A stretch of 31,737 bases of DNA from Desulfococcus sp041737845. GTDB taxonomy: Bacteria; Desulfobacterota; Desulfobacteria; Desulfobacterales; Desulfococcaceae. Location of the stretch: positions 1-31,737 of the forward strand of contig NZ_JBGSQX010000106.1 in the NCBI RefSeq assembly GCF_041737845.1. The letters run 5' to 3'. The notes beneath the pieces were generated by a model, which was not told the DNA's origin, made no database searches, and saw nothing but the letters and a program-made list of their open reading frames with translations. Positions 31,360 through 31,737 of the stretch are shown here, piece after piece. The number at the start of each line of letters is the position of its first letter. The stretch's first letter is position 1. The position numbers and the translations under genes are program-made.

Positions 31360-31737
31360 ATGTCTGAACGTTTCATGCGCTGGTGTACATCGGCGGCCGG
31401 CATCACGATCCTCCTGACCATTCTCATGGCCGCCGCGGCAACCCTCGACCGGGGGCCCTACATCCTGGTCAACACCGCCATCACCGGCGGCATGCTCGCC
31501 CTGGTGGCCATCGGTCTGGCCCTGCTGCTGGGGGTCATGAACGTGGCGTCGTTCGTCCACGGCGAATACTTCATGATCGGCACCCTCGTGGCCTATTATG
31601 TCTTCACCCCTCTCCAGAACTTTCTCAATGTGAACCCCAGCCCGATCCTGGCCCTGGTCGCCCCCCTCATCGCCATCCTGACCGCCGGGGCCGCCGGCGC
31701 CGCCGCCGGGGCCCTGACCGAGATCGCGGTCTTCGCC
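31360..31737 (+). CDS. livH: Liv-type ABC transporter permease, LivH-like, cut by the window end
   Basis: The frame is open from ATG 31360, preceded by AAGGAAG, to the right edge (126 codons). It encodes a hydrophobic protein with a first helix (ITILLTILMAAAATL), then AITGGMLALVAIGLALLLGV directly followed by MNVASFVHGEYFMIG, which is the LivH hallmark (usually MGxxNxAHGxFxMLGAY). Further membrane segments follow (ILALVAPLIAIL). A LivM-type permease would be expected beyond the window. Confidence 0.88.
   Translation, partial: MSERFMRWCTSAAGITILLTILMAAAATLDRGPYILVNTAITGGMLALVAIGLALLLGVMNVASFVHGEYFMIGTLVAYYVFTPLQNFLNVNPSPILALVAPLIAILTAGAAGAAAGALTEIAVFA

Noticed and set aside
1..31737. tRNA, rRNA, CRISPR arrays and complete insertion sequences
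   Set aside because: Searched by eye on both strands; no cloverleaf, rRNA signature, regularly spaced repeat-spacer array or transposase with terminal repeats was found.

Overview
The window looks like a chromosomal segment of a Desulfobacterota-type (deltaproteobacterial, probably anaerobic) organism. This is inferred from gene content, not from a marker gene: a tungsten-type aldehyde:ferredoxin oxidoreductase, a four-subunit 2-oxoacid:ferredoxin oxidoreductase, an ADP-forming acyl-CoA synthetase, a non-phosphorylating GapN, large PAS/sigma-54 signalling proteins and Liv-type amino-acid transporters. No rRNA, tRNA, CRISPR array or intact insertion sequence is visible.

Layout. (1) 1-1.9 kb is a degraded accessory edge: a tyrosine recombinase fragment running off the left end, the N-terminal stub of a PHB-depolymerase-type esterase, an intact CopG-type regulator, a RecD2 helicase relic and an intergenic hairpin repeat. 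(2) 1.9-12.5 kb is an unbroken minus-strand run: two small paralogous membrane proteins, an ADP-forming acyl-CoA synthetase fused to a GNAT domain, GapN, phosphoglycerate mutase, a CheB-CheR-PAS fusion and a PAS/sigma-54 activator translationally coupled to it. (3) 12.5-16.7 kb, also minus strand, resembles an envelope-stress set: a small lmo0937-type membrane protein, CsbD, a ClsB-like phospholipase D protein and FtsH. (4) 17.1-31.7 kb is a catabolic and transport region: korDABC (plus strand) converges on ferredoxin-aor-moaD (minus strand). A GntR/FCD regulator is divergent from the aor operon and heads an apparent operon with a DAO-type flavoprotein, an orphan Liv-type binding protein, an EamA exporter and a universal stress protein. 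A second binding protein paralogue follows, then livG, livF and the start of livH.

The strongest unexplained signal is regulatory. The three promoter regions of korDABC, ferredoxin-aor-moaD and gntR each carry TTGACA, exactly 20 bases, then GWATAT, then further ATATAT-type boxes stepping at exactly 11 bp. This ties the three units into one likely local regulon, with the GntR protein as the obvious candidate regulator. The second binding protein and transporter unit looks different: it has a sigma-54-like promoter with two identical 14-bp palindromes 42 bp apart upstream, in the position of activator sites.

Working model (inference): an amino acid or related amine is imported by the Liv system and oxidised by the DAO-type flavoprotein to a 2-oxoacid. 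KorDABC then converts this to acyl-CoA with reduced ferredoxin, and AOR removes or uses the corresponding aldehyde. The substrate is not identifiable from sequence alone.
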